Shown here: positions 37,273 to 52,900 of the stretch, piece after piece | Position numbering within the stretch: position 1 is the first letter of the stretch | Layout: the number at the start of each line of letters is the position of its first letter | Notes under the pieces: generated by a model | The model's database searches: none | Told to the model about the DNA's origin: nothing | Seen by the model: only the letters and a program-made list of their open reading frames with translations | NCBI RefSeq assembly: GCF_001039355.2 | Contig: NW_019774403.1 | Coordinates: forward strand, 36,324-100,323 | DNA length: 64,000 bases | DNA from: Lingula anatina | Taxonomy: Eukaryota; Brachiopoda; Lingulata; Lingulida; Lingulidae | Direction of reading: 5' to 3' | Made by a program: the position numbers and the translations under genes

Positions 37273-39532
37273 TTAAGACCAGAAGCTAAAGAAAGATCTT
37301 TTCTTTCTGGAGAGAGGGCCAATGCACATAGGAACCTGATTCTTTAAACTAATGGAAATCTGTAATCAAAACAAAAATTCATTAAAAATCAAAATACCAC
37401 CAAATACTAACAGAACATACACTTTGACATGGGTCATTTCACAAAAGAAAAAAAAAACCTATAAGCTATATTCATGTCAGTGATGCACACATTTTGTTTA
37501 ATATTTGGACATGTCCCCTAATTTTCTCTGCTTTTTAACAGACATGAGAATGTGATTTTAATTTTTTATATGGAGGAAACAGAAAAGTACCGGAGGATGC
37601 AGAGAGTCTAGGTACATCTAGTTACTTCCACAGTCCATATGCATCCTGACACCCCTCCCCCCATTCCCTTGAAAAGTTTTCGACAGATGTGCGCTTATCT
37701 CAAGAATGATTTTTTTTTTTTTGAGATTGAACAAACTAGACAATCCATCCATTGTCTGAAAATTATCATGTCTGTTTACATGTTAGGACCTTATAATATG
37801 GAAAGACAGCAAACTGAAATTAAAAAGTGATATAAAACAATTATGAACATTTTAAGAAATATGATCAATATTTTTTGTGGAACAACTCACATGACAGTCA
37901 GTCTTAATATCCATCCTGTAAAAGTGAAAAAAGCACACTTACCGTGCAGGGTGTCTGAATCCAAGGCTCTCCATCAATCTGCATAGGAAAACGCTTGCGT
38001 GTCCTAAAAAGTGATAGCAATGACATTTACCAAGTTTTGGTCCTCTTCGGTATATTTCCACACTTAGTCTAACCCTTTTTCTCTTGAAGACATGATTCTT
38101 AGTTTCTATTCCTCGTGAATTATGATTATTTTTTATAATTATAATTGTTAATTGGAAAAGTACTCATAATCATTATTTATGCTTAATATCTTATAATGTT
38201 TACAATGATTTCAAAATATTTCAAAACTTTAAAAAATTTCTTATAAAACATCTCTCCTTACCTGATGACTACTTGAGAACACTGCGCCAGCCTGCGGCCA
38301 GAGTTTCTGAGACCAACTTTGACTTGAGCTGCGTGCATTGTGTTGTCCAGACCCACCACTTCAATTGAATTGTCTCCAATATCTGAAAAATAGGGGGGTT
38401 TTAGTATGTTTTCTTTAAAAAAACTCCCACAATATAAATTGATCAGGCTTAATCATTTTCCCAAATAGTTATCATAGTTAAAGCTTGATATATGTATAAA
38501 TCAGTTCTCATATCGGGGGCGTCTCGATAGTCCGAAGGTTCATTGGTCCGAAAAGTGGTAACATTTTCATCGATTTTTTAATCAAGGGTTCATTGGTCCA
38601 AAGGTTCTATAGTGTATATTCGGACCAATGAACCTTCAGACTATCGCTACGGCCCCCTCATATCCTGTCTTCAATCAGTGTCTCTGATTTTTTTGTCACT
38701 ACTTTTTTACAATTATGTTAAAAATCAAATGATGTCCTCAAATGGTTTATGCTTGCTGCTGAGGCGAAGACAGCTGACATGAACCTTTTTACCCATGATG
38801 GTTCTTTTAGAGTCCTGTTTCACAAAAGGCATTAAAGATCAAATCAAGATCCATTTAAATATTCACCTTGCACAGCAAAATGGAGATCCACTGATGACAT
38901 ACTACTGGAAGAAAATTCCCTGTCTTTGTCCCTCTTAGCATTTCTTTGTGCCTTTTTCCTCTTCTTTTGCCCTGGGTTCTCCCCCCAGAGATTGGACCCC
39001 CCATATATACTGGGGATGTTGAGGATGGCAATGCCTTCCAACCTTGGTCCATTGGCAGAGTCTAGAGAGCAGTTGTCAGCCTGGAATGATGGGGAGAGGA
39101 TGAAGAACAGTAAACATCTTTAAGTGATGCAAAAGGGTACAATAAGAACCAAAACTTCAGTAACTTGAATAATGGAAACGATGAATACAATATATATACT
39201 AGTTAAGTAGGCTGACACTGACTGACAAATAAACTCCCTTATAATGTTCTTCACATACTAGCAGCAATAATGTGATATACAACTGTAAGTTCAATCAAAT
39301 GCCAAATTCATTTTGATATAGATAATTTTTATCAGCAGAATCTAACAAAAATATGAAAATATAAATTAAGCATAAAAGACTCATGTATTCTCTTACCAAT
39401 ATATCTACATCTTCATGTAAATTTTTGCAGGTGGCAAAAAATGTCTCTGATGTACCAAACTCAAAATACCACAACTTGTTTTTCATCCTGAAAATGACAA
39501 ATTCAAAACCATCTTGTTCACATACTTCTGAA

Positions 39533-39599
<67 letters not shown>

Positions 39600-39695
39600 C
39601 TCGTGAATTATGGAGGAAATAGAAAAGTACCCGAGGATCCAGAGAGTCTAGGTACATCTAGTTACTTCCACAGTCCATATGCATCCTGACACATC

Positions 39696-39741
<46 letters not shown>

Positions 39742-40580
39742 GATAAATTACAATCAGAGGGAAAAAATCATATATTATATATGTAAATCAAATGTTCTCA
39801 GCATTTTATTACAAAATTCATTTACTGATCTCAGAACAGAGGTTAATGAATTGTTTTCAAAGTCAAGACGCATTAAAACATGAAAGCAAGTAACTTTTTG
39901 AGATTGGAGTTTATTTTTAACATTATTTCTGTTTCTTACGACAACTCTAATGCTTGAACTTAATTTCACTTCTTAATACTCACCGACTGTTGAATTTTTC
40001 TGGATGCTTTTCCCTCATGAGATGAAACCTATGGCATATGGAAGCATCCTAAAAAGATTAATCAAGTATACACAAGTTGCACAGAGTCAATTTCTGTAAA
40101 TAAATAAAGAAAAGTCAAATTCACAAACTGTGACACTCCAGCTTTGCCACCAATTGCCTTTGTGAGAACACTTTATAATATAATTATGTTGGGCTTTCAC
40201 AAGCAACTACCATATTTTTTCAATATTCATTTAAGTATGCAATCAGGCACATGCATTGTACACACAATCAACTTACCACCCCAATGGAAAAATAATTGTT
40301 GATGATGTTGGTTGGAATGGAATCCCCCTGCTCCTCGTCTCCGCCCTCGGGGGCACTGACTTCTATCTTCCACCTGTCCATCAGGACCACTGTGCTGTTT
40401 GAAATCTTGTGTAAAATCTTTGATAAGCTTTCTCCTTCATAACCTATTAGTTAAATAACAAAGTGATGACATACAAGCACAATGTGGATAGGATGTGTAC
40501 AGTAACTGGAAAGACAATTTAATTTGTAGAAAAAGAGAACAACAATTTGTTTGTGTGTGTGCGTGTTCTGAGAGAGAGAG

Positions 40581-40617
<37 letters not shown>

Positions 40618-43600
40618 TCAAACTGACAAAAACATACAGGATAACAGAAAATTTGGGCTGGTAACATAAAAGACTTAATTAGTTCCACTAAATAAAAAAT
40701 TAACATTAAATAAACTTTTAAATAATTGTTCGAAAATACTGAATTGCATACCTCCTCCCCACCGCAGGCACCTAGCCAGGTCATTTCCTGTGCCCAGAGG
40801 TAGAACTGCTACTGGCGGCCTGTTCACAAACTGAACCTTGTCTGGAAATAAAAACATGTCATGTTAAACCAATTAACTTCCTTCAAAGTGCAATAAGGCA
40901 AAGTTAAGAAAAGACTGGTTTTAAGGGAAGAAAAAACTCAGAGATGACAGCAGCTAGACAATGTTATAAAAAAAAAAATAACCCTCCTCCCTTCCCAGAG
41001 ACATACACAGGTATGAAACCAAAGCCTTAGTTTTCCTACCCATGGCGTCTAGGAGCCAGCCCACAGTGCCATCGCCTCCACAGCAGAGAATACGGAAATT
41101 TGGAACATCTTTGAAAAACTGGAGCCTGAAAGGACAGAAAATATACTTTCAGTCTTGTAATAGCTTTCTGTGTATCAAATATGTGAGAACATATGGTGTT
41201 ATGGTGTGAAAAAAACTCACTCTCCTGATATTTTCATTTTTTCACTTTAAATCCATGAACTTTTATTCCTCTTTTGTTACACATAAAAAGGAGGAAATCC
41301 CCCTTAAGGAGAATTTATTCAAATCAAAAGTCTTAATCATAAATACAATCAACAGGCAAATTTTCTTAAAAGTGATTTCACTTTCTTTGACCAAAATAAA
41401 ACCAATCCATCTCAATTGTTTGGCTAATATTCTACCAATCAGATAGATCCCTGTCAGTTTGTGCTGTCCTACTTACCCAGACATGGGTCCTTTCTCCTTA
41501 ATCAGATCATACACCTGTCTTGGATTCAGGAGGTACTGGAGCTTCCTTAATATTCTGTAACAGAGAACATAGAAAACTAAAGACTAAGAAAATTGAAGAA
41601 GGTGGTTGAAATGGATGAGGTTGTTCCAGACCAATTCACAGAGAAATGGCAACTCTGAGAAATACTGTTTTCCAAATTTATGTGGCACAAAACAATTTCA
41701 TAGAGGTCATGTGACAGCTCCCTGGTGAAGGTAATAAGTAATATCACCTGTTATGTTATAATATGATATAAGATTCTTAAAACTTTTTTCTACAAACATC
41801 AATAAAAGATTTCTTAGTTAGAAGCCCCCTAAAAAAGCTAAAGGCCTGAAATGGTCCACGTAACCCACCTGGTGCCTTGTTTCCCTCCACTTTTAGGGTT
41901 GACGAAAACCAGCAGTGGTATACAGTTATCAGGAGGCGTGATCTGAAATGAACTGATACTGCTGCTGCCCCCTGTTGTCAATAAACTCATCTCCTGGTCC
42001 ACCGAGTCTGAACGGCCAGGCGGTCTGGGTCGACCTGCAGGCTGACGTTCCTGAAGAAAAAAAAAAGAGATTATTCTTGAAAATTTTTAAGTAACAAAAT
42101 TATTATAATTTGCATTATTTAAAGTCTAGATCCATATGTACACAGACAAGAATACTAAAAATATGTGTACAGTTAATAGATTGCAGTGAAATTTAATACA
42201 AATGAATAATTAAATAGAAAATTAAGTAATTGTGACAAATATATTTAAACTATTTAAGATTTCTATAATATTTTTTAAAAATTAAAAACAATGTCCTGAA
42301 TAAAACCCTCTTCAAATGTGTTTTCAGCTCTCCATTACAGTATTGGTCTTACATGAATATATGCAGCTTATTTCTAATCCAGTAGTGCAGCTATATGACA
42401 TACTATGCCACCATATATTGTAAACCTAGCTCTGGGAGTTTCCAGTTTGTCATCATAGCATAAGGTTATTTGATAATCCTGACATTTAATCCGAATTGTT
42501 ATGTATGGTGAAGAAAGATAATAAAATGCTGCATGTGTACTAACTTCAATTTCAAATAAAAGTCTTGCCAAACCTGTAACCAGTGCAGATGTTTTTATAA
42601 TTAGGGTTATGTTGCAATTGCTTACAGGCTGTACTTAGTGTTAAAAGCCTTGCAGAAATATTCTGAACATGCTACAGTAACCTTTTAATCTTATCACCTG
42701 AACATCCTCATCATTCAGAGTAACAGTAATTGCGCCCAGATTTGCCAAATGCATGTGTTAATCAGATGACTGATAGATATGTGAATAGGAATCGATCTAA
42801 ACAGCGCTTTAGAAATAAAAACCTAGCAAATACTAATTATTGGTAATTTTCAGGTAATGGTGGTGGTGGTAGTGGTGGTGGTGGTGGTGGTAGTAGTGGA
42901 TGTGATAACAAGAAGAACTCACCAGCACTGCAGGACATATAGACGTGGGAGGGAGGATGTGGTCTTTGAATTCTCCCATATCACAATCAGGTTTCACCTG
43001 GGAGGCGCACTTGTTATGAAGCTGAAAGACGAGGAGAAAAAAATTAGAAGGGTACATGGTACTGAATTTTGTTGTCTTTCTTTTTTTCTTTATATTTCCA
43101 AAGCTTTACTATTATTCTTTAAAATTGCACAGTTTTGCAAATGAACTTATATCAGAGAAAAAAATGACTTAATCCAAGAGCATCTAAACAAACATCAAAA
43201 ATCAAACATGCACACACAAACAAGTCCTTACATTGGCTAAACAATACACAAACTCTTTTGTGAATTTCAATAATTACAGTGTCCATTCTCTCTCTCTCAA
43301 AACACACACGCACGCGCATACACACACACACACACACACACTTACATTTAATTGGCACCAACGACAATGTAATCCTGTGACTCCATTGTAAGTTTTGATA
43401 GACTTCTTGCAGCGGTCACATTTCCCAGGGCAGTTCCCCTCCACCCAGTGATGAAGCATGGCCTAAATGAGGGACAATTTATGTCATGTATTATAACATT
43501 TACTCCACTACATCAGCATTCAAGTACAAGGCAACTTAATTAAGATCAAGTGCTGCTTTGTGTGCCATTCCTGTTTAATAGCAGATAAATTGTATAAAAC

Positions 43601-46600
43601 GGTTTCTTTTGAGATTAAATAATCCCTTTAAGCCAAATGTCCCATTTCTTCAAGATAAGCCAGATCTTAAAATCAATTATCAATCTTGTTGAAAAAGCTT
43701 GAATGTATTACAGCTTCTTTTGCCAAACTAAAAGTTGGGCATTCATATGAAATTTACTCAGCCAGAGTTGGCAAAGGTGTAGCATGACCCATTATCAAGC
43801 CTATAAAAATTTAATAGAAAATTCAGAGATCAAAATGATCCATTTCATTGTATGGTGTGAATGACTTTAATACATTAAGCTTTTTTCTTTGTTTCAGAAA
43901 ACTCATACTTTTATGAGCCGGTAAGAAATTCAATGCCATATTTTCTCACAAAAATAGAATTTAATTCTCCCACACCTCAAAATATATCAACTCATTTAGA
44001 GTTACGCTATTTTAATAATCAATTTTAATTTTTCAACAAAACATAAAAAGTGTACTTGTGGGCCTCACGCAATCACACACTGACTGAAATATTCTCAAAA
44101 TTTGCAATAAAATGTGCTAAAATAAATGAAAAAAAAATACTTCATACTTGGCAGACAATCAGACATGTTTAATACCAATTAGCTCCCCCATATATTAGGT
44201 CAAAATTCAAATTTGAGACAATCGCGAAAGAGGGTTTTTACCAAAACTAGTAAATCCTTCCTTAGCTAAATACTCCTACTTTAGAATTTTTTGCAGATTA
44301 TTTGTTGCAGCAATACCAATCTGACAATGTTAAGAATAAAAGTTACATGAAAAGTATGGAAACCTTGGAGGAATATACGGGGACTCAAAGAGATACGAGA
44401 TTCAAGAGGAAGCAAAGGGAAAATTGTAATTCAAGGGGAAGCAAGGAAGACACTGAAAGATGTGGAATAGAAAGATGACAGGAATAATGGAACTGGGAGA
44501 AAAGAAGTTATATATAGAGTCAGTGCCACATGTAGAACTTGAACAAGAAATTAAGGAGAAGGACTGTCTTTCATTTGAAACATGAAAGATAAGGATGAGT
44601 GAGAAAGTATGATCAAATATACTAACACTAAACAGAAGAAAAAGTAATTCCCATCATAGCTTTGTGGAGAATGTCACAAAAAATTATTCAGTTTGCCAGT
44701 GTGCACTGGCTATTGCATCTGATATAGGGTGTTCTAAATTTTCCTGTTCTCTGCTAGTCTCCTACCTGAGGTGTCTTTTTTGATTTGACATATGTAGTAA
44801 TGCATGACGCCGGTGCTCGGTGAACACAACGTTCGTGAACAGTGTATTTACAAACTGAAAATAAAAAAAAACAAGAAATGCACAATAAAACAAACACTAT
44901 GAGCTGAGATGCAGAGTCTGTCACTTTGTTCAAAACATTTACAAAGACAGGATCCCTCCCTTATGATCAGAATAAGTACAATCCACAGCATGAAACCGAG
45001 CAATCAACTGAGTACCATTCAATATTAGCTGCCCACATGCAAAGAAACTGAAGAGATGTAATGCAATCAACAACCCATAAACTGTGTGACTGCACTGATT
45101 AGATTTGCAAAAGATTTCATGTAAATAGTGGATTGTCTTATCTCATGGCCCTACCTTGGTCACATGACCCTTGACCTTTGACCTAAGACAAGCTCAATAC
45201 ACCCCCACACCCTTATGCTACCTGCATCTCGGCTCAATAGACAAAAGCAGACCAACTTATTACTAATGTACACATAATGTGATTATTTAATACAACCAGT
45301 GAATACATATCAATAAAGTAAATGTTTTTTTTAGTAAAAATAAGTATAAGATTGTGCCAGCATACCAAATAAGATGCTTCAATACATATGGATGAATACA
45401 ATTTACTAAACAATAATATTTATAGCAAATGAAATGGAAAAACTGTGCTACACTTAAATATTAGGACAAGACACCCTTATAAACGTTTTTTTAATAAATA
45501 TATATATGTGAAATAAGTGCTCAAAAAAACTTATTTTGGAAAAATATCTTGCTATAGAGTTGTAGTACTTTCCAACTTTATTCAGGGTCAGGATTTAGAG
45601 TGTCACTGACAGCCTGTCCTCATTTCTAAACCAAGAAACAAATAAGTTATTATACTGATGCATCTATGAAGATCTACTATAAAGATGTAATAACTAATCC
45701 AAGCTTTCGGCCCTAGGCCTTCTTCAGGGATTTTGAAAAAGAAAAAAAAAAGCTTAGTTATTACATCTTTAAAGCATATCTTCATATTAGATGCATCAGT
45801 ATAATAACTTATTAACTTCTTAAAGATCTACACGATTTGATATGAATCTTGAAAGTACACAAACCCTCCCCTTCTCCTATATTCCCCATTTATGAACATT
45901 TTACCCAAAGTCCAGTAGATTTTATAACTCAATTTGACATGAAATAAGGGGGCTACCAACCACTCATCCAATATAAAATAAAGTAAAATTAAATGAAATT
46001 ATATTTAAAAAACATATATATATATATAACAGTTTCACTACTTACATGTACAGCTTAGCCCTTGTTTTCCCAGTCCCACCAGGAGATTGAGGCAGAGGTT
46101 GCAGTAAGCTGGTTTGTTAAAATGTTTCAACCTCCACACATGCTGCCCGTCATCTTTAACATTCTACAACAAAATGAAAAACAGCATCTCATGCAACAAT
46201 TAAATTCCTCTAAATTACAGATATTCAGTATATGTAGTACCATGTGATATAAGGTTTGGATGATCTTGCAAGAGGTTGAGACCATCTTACATTAAACAAA
46301 TACATAACAGATATTCAAGAGCTTATGTATGTATCTATTCCTAGCGAAACAAATTATTAATAAATGATTTTGGGTACTTTACCTCCTGTTGAAGAAGAAG
46401 CATGACTGTATGTTTATCTGTAAATGTGTTCTCAAGCATGCACTTGTATGCATGTCCGTGTGTTTGTGTATGTGTGAACGTGTGCAAATGTGTGGGTTAC
46501 GTACAGTATCTAATCCCAGCAGTACTAGTAAGGGTATGGTCGTCATTCCGCCGCGTTTCCACTCCTCCAGTGACACAGTGCCATCATTGTCATAGTCAAT

Positions 46601-46879
46601 CTCTACCATCATGTCCTTTAATATCTGGAATGGGAAACAACAACTGAATCATTCTACTTTGTTGAATTATTTATTTTGGTCTTAAATATCAAATCTCCTG
46701 TTTTACAAACTGTGAATTATTCATATGTTATTTATTAGCCATGGGGTTATATCTTAGTCTTACATTACAACTGATTCATAATAAAATAACAGAATGTTCC
46801 CTCAGAGATTGAGTTTGTGCTAGACTACAAGGCTTGACAGGCATGAAAATATAAATAAATAAATAAATAAAAAAACAAA

Positions 46880-46914
<35 letters not shown>

Positions 46915-49900
46915 ATATTCAAAGGAATCAAGGTGAGATACTTGGTTATATAGAAGAAAAAAAGAAACAATTATCTTGAAAACTTGTGTGAGCAAATTTC
47001 AAAACAAACAATGGATATCCGAAACAACTGATCAGTAAATGTATTTTCTACTAAAGAGTGAGACACTCCTTGATAATGTTAGGTAATACAAATACTCACA
47101 GGCCTAAGTTCAGTCACATCCCAGCCGAGATATTCCGCCACAGTCATCATCTGACTAACTATACAGTCCAACTCCTACAAATAAAATTATATATCAATAA
47201 ATGTACAAAGAAAATAACTGAATGTTTAATTTAAGAATTTAAATCAGACATACACTAAAGATGTAACAGTGGAAATGTCACACCTCATTATTTGGTGGCA
47301 ATCAAGGAAGATTATATATTAAATAACAGATAAGGAAAACTGAGCAGACAAGATATAAAGCCTACTTTAACGTTTTAGCATCTTACTGCGCTTCCTTCTC
47401 TATCATTTTATTTACATATTCATTGATTCTCTTCAGAACTGCTACTCTCTCATATAATTCAAAGATGTAATTGTTTCAAGGTTTCATTTTTTTCTTCAAT
47501 TAAATTTGTCATATATCTGATAACAGCAATTCAAAACAGACATATTGGACCTAGGCCCCGTAGCTCGAAAGCATAGAATATTGCGAATAGAGATATCACA
47601 TAGAGGCTACAATGTATAATATGGGGCGAGTATGGGCGAGTTATGGAATAGAGACGCTTGCGCATTGGTTGCTATCGAGTTACGGGGACCTGGTTCTATG
47701 TACTTACTGTAGCATCCAGCAGACCATTGCCATCTGTATCATATAACCTGAACATAACTGGAAAAATGTCAACAAACATCCAATATAAGTCAGGCAGAAA
47801 ACCCTCCTTTAGGTCAAATAGTTTTGACCAATAAAAAAAAATCAACTCATGTGTAGTGATGATTCATTAAAAAGATTCAAATTCACGATTACTGGAAGGA
47901 GCTTCAACATAATCATCAATAGTCTCTACACTTTGACTAACAATTTACCTTACAGTAAACATTTCAGCTACAAAAAAGGCTATGTATTATACGACAAAAA
48001 TATACTTGACATTCTTGCAATGATGAATAATAAAATAAAACCAACTTCCATTCTATTTAACTCTCCGACCATTACTGTTAATGTCATAATAATAATAACA
48101 TGATTATAAACAATAAAACATGTAATTTCATCTGAACTTAACTGCACTTATTCTAGTAGATGGCCTAAAGGCTCATTCCCAATGAAGCTATCGATCTATA
48201 TAGATCGATCCAACTCCATGGAGACTCTCACTAAATGCAATCAGAATAACAGATTAACATGCCTCCTTCTGACCTCGAAAAGCTGGTGAATATATGAGTA
48301 CCTTGGACACAAGAGGATGCGTGTTAATCTGTTCATCTGATTGCATTCAGCGAGAGTCCCCATGGAGTTGGCTTGATCTACATAACATGAAAGTTTTATT
48401 GGCAATGATCCCTAATACATACAAATTACCAACTCACATTCTAATTTGTCCTCTGGCCTCCCGGCTTCCAGCAACGACAAGTAACAGACCAGATCCTTAA
48501 TGAGTATGTTGCCGCTCTTCACGTCGATGCTCTGGCGCTTCATCTTCCCCCCTAGACCTTGCAAGAGAGAGGAGGTGCTCTGGCGAATCCAGGGGTCATT
48601 TGAGTCTAGCAATGGGTTAATAGATGACATGTTAATGGTTAGTGGGAGTTGCCCTGGCAACAGTGGGAGTAGGGGGGCATGGATGCTTTTTAAAATGGCA
48701 ATGATTTGAAATTGAAATTACAAAGGAAGAAATTGAAATTGGTAACATAATTTTAAGTTTGTTACTGGAATGAAAACAGAAATAATGTTCTTTTTTTTTT
48801 TTTTAGAAATTATATTATGGGGAAAAAACATTATCCACAGGATTTCAAAATGTTTCTTTTTTCCCTTTCCTTTTCTCATTTTGTTTCTCTAAATAATTAT
48901 GATTTGTGAAAAATATTTCCTAGAGAGAGAAATTTATACAATATGAAATGGATGCTCAAAATGAATGCTAAACTGAGTGAATTAAGGGTTTAAACTTTTC
49001 ACAATGGGTTGCTGAAATTTCATGGATAACATTCTATATGAGGTCATATTTTGACAGAAGTTTGGGCATGAAACTTAAAGATACTAAGAATGCATGTTAA
49101 ATAACAATTAGAAAAAAGCATTCAATATAGTAAGGCAATGATATTATAGAGCTCAATTTTTTAAAAGGCATCGCATGCAAAAGTGAAAATGAAATAGCAA
49201 GGAAATTTGAAAGTATGACATTTTATTTACAAAAGCGGAGTTTTATCACATAACTTTCTCCCAGAAAAAAATACTTCTAAAACATTTAATTTAATTTTTA
49301 ATATGCTTTAAATGCTACTAAAGATTGCTACAATTACTTTGAAAGAATCGTTACATATTAAAATATAATATCAAAAAACAAGCGATATTTTAAAGCAAGT
49401 ATTAAACTAACAATCTAATTTTCATATGTTCATATGTTCAATATGTATTAAACTGTTGATATAATCTATAAAAAATATATTTACAATGTAGCACAAATAG
49501 TCCTGGACTAGAAATAGTTTAGTACTTACATGCTTCATTTTCAAACATTTACACAACATATTTCAGGATGATTGCATACCCAAGTCACACAGAAAATAAG
49601 TTCCCTAAACAAAGTGCTGAGCATGACTTTGCAGTTTAGTGTTAAATATCTTCTAAATGCAGTACTAAATATTCTCAAATAAAAAGTGCTTCGTTATAAT
49701 TTATGTTAAATCTTCGCCAAACAAAAAACAAAAAATTTTTATGATATTGCAAATTGTGAAATTTTCTTCCTTCAATTTACATTAGAAATGTTTAACAGTA
49801 ATGATAATAACGAAAATGCTATTAAAACAAGACCTTTGTTTCTCTTGGACATGCAAGTGCCTCAATTCTATGAGTGTAAATGTTACTTTCATCCAGCCTG

Positions 49901-52900
49901 TGCTGTGAATCTCACCTTGTAACAGCTGGCAGCATGCGATGAGGAGCCGTGAGGAGGTTGTTTTCGTTGACTTACCTTGGCGCAGAGACCACGCTGGCCA
50001 CATGCTAAGCTACACTACATCTACAGTACATCTAAACTACATGTACAGTGCGCTTAGGCTGCCTTCACACTGAACCCTAATAACCAAATTCAGGGATTTT
50101 TTTTCTTTCAGTCTTTAAGGCCAACAATAATTTCCTTTCCAAAAATTACATTTATCTACACAATTTAATATTGTGTGGCTCCTGTGTACAGGCATCTGCT
50201 ACTTGAAGAAGACAATTATAATGTGTGAGGCCACTCAGATCTCATATGCCTTGGCACAGTAGGGTTCAGAGTGAATGCTGATCACATTGCATTACCATTC
50301 ACATAATCAAGTAATATGATACAATACAATTTTATCTACACAAAAAACTGTATGCAAAAACACATCAACGGGGATTAAATTGAAATATTTCTGCTCCTTT
50401 TTTTTTTTTATTTTTTCCTCAGCAAATCAAATAAAGGAATCTATCATTATCAATTTCTGTCAAAGTACTGGCAACCCGGCGAAAAACAAAATCAATGTGA
50501 TTTTCATTGGCAACCTGACAAAAACAAAATCAATAAAGTCTTCATTATTCTTAGACAAAACATTGCCTTGAGCTACAGGTGAAATTTTTCCGTAGATACA
50601 ATTTTACCAGCTTGGGTGCCAATTGCGTAATTACGACTATGTGTAGATGCCATGGTACTATAGCAAGTTCAACTGCATTCAGCACCATTTCAACTTTTAT
50701 AACCAAGACTTCTTTTAAAATAAAATTATTTGCTAGATTTTATCATTAAGTGTGTATGTTGACAGAAACCGGAGTCACCCTATCGATGGGAATTGATATA
50801 TAATGGTGTCAGGACTACTTTCAAAAGGGAGACTCCCTATGTTTGCCAGCAAGTGCTTGGTTATAATTATAGTTTGCAACAACAATTCTGGGAATAGCTC
50901 AAGGAAACTGACTATTTGATTGAATTCGTGGATTTAGTTTAAACTGGGCAGTCTAGTTTTACCAGGGCAAATGTTGACAACCAAAGTCAGAGCATATCTT
51001 GCTTCCATGTTTATGTAACAAAGAAATGAGAGATTCAGCCATGTTTAGGGTCTTTTAAGGTGCGTTCCTGTTGGAACTATTGTTCAAGGTAGATTGATCC
51101 AACTCCTCAGGGACACGCCTCCTTAAGCATCTAGGGATTGATTTCCATCATATGCAGTTGGCTTCTGGATGTTGTTTCAAATTGTGTGACCCAACACCAA
51201 AGTTAACCACCCACTAGCTGCTGGAGGATGCGTGTCGCACGCTCCAAAGATTCATTGGAGACGCACCCTTATTCTTGACAAGTGCTATTACACAAGTCAG
51301 ATCCACCCTAGCAACAGGTCAGTGACATCCATTTCTGCTGTGACTTGACAGCAAATTAAACCATCCATCCATTCATCTTTGTGCAGAGAATTTAACTTTA
51401 GAACTGCACATCAATTAGTCAACATCCTGAAGCTAGTTTCATGTTAAACAGTGCTGAATGTAGCTCCATGAACAGTAAATACAGGATCCAAGTTAGGCTT
51501 TGTATGTACAAGAGTGGAGATGGGAAACATGTTGATTTATGTCACTGGTGAGCAAGTTCTTTTAATTTGACTTTATGATAAGAATTCAGCATTAACAGTG
51601 TCATTCTCGGGAGATATGACTTAATATTTTGGCATGGCATTGGGAATTTCAAAATGAGGGTATCACCGCGAAAATCAATGCTAAAGTGATGCAAACTGAT
51701 ATATAAATAGATATAAAATGATGTTTCACTTCACAAATATTCCCCCAAGCCCAGTCAGAATGACCAACCAGAATATTCAATCTTTTTTTTTTTTTTTTCG
51801 TAAATCATACACCTTCTTCCCACTTCCCTTTGTACAACAACCATGTTGGCTTAAACAAAAAAGTTGTGCATATTTAAATTTTAGTAAAATCATTGTGATA
51901 CAAATGATCAAAATTAGGCACATTCCCAATTAAGTTGTGTTGGCTACACTGAAAGTACATACTTTCACCGTAAGCCTGATGATATCACAATATCCAACCA
52001 TAAGAAGCCAATCTAATCACTCAGTTGCCCCACCCATGTACACTATATCAAGGCAAGTGACACGCCTTAAGATAAACTTTTTATGAATAGATATTGTAAG
52101 CACAAGTATATGTGTATATTCAGTTAAGCCACAACAACTGGAAATGTGCATTTGATGAATAATAGATCTCCATATATAACATGCAGTGCAAGGTGCTTGC
52201 TGTCATGAACATTAAGTGACAATCAAACAAACAGTTGACAAAGTGACATTCACAAATATAAAAACATAACAGAGAACATTCAAGGAACAGAAAGCAAATG
52301 GTGCTTGGAGAAGCAAAAAAAAAAAAAATAAATAAAAATAATCACAGACAAATGATCCCAGCCTAAGCTTTAGCTGCTGAGACAGTAGAGATTCACATGC
52401 ACAAAAATAGAACAAAAGGAAAGAATAACATAAAACAAAACCTATCAAAAATGGTTCAAGAAGGCATAAAAAGAGAAATGAACAGCACAATATGGACACC
52501 ATCCAAAAACCACTGGAGTGTACGAAAATAAAATCCAGGTTACGAGCAATGTCATAAAACTAACAACATTGTAGGCAACAAGAAATCTGTGCAGCAATAA
52601 ACAAGTGGCATACAATTCACAATCTCCCATCACAACGACAATAAAGAGCTTTTCCAACCTGACCAATGACTGCTGAACAATTCAGCCCCAAGGAGACTGG
52701 ACAATTTTATATACATCTTCAAAGACTTTATCCATGAACAAATTACCAGTGTCTATTTTTTTCCCCAAAATTTTGAATCTTTTCATTAAAAAGACTTTTT
52801 AAAAAATGACCATAAAAGGTTGGCCAATAATCAATTTTGATTGAAATTTCACTAATAACACCTGACAAGTTAATTTTCCAGTCAACCCCCAGTCACTGAA

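Noticed and set aside
42857-43144. Poly-Val and poly-His open frames
   Set aside because: They are produced by the GGT microsatellite next to the kinase exon at 42923-43021.
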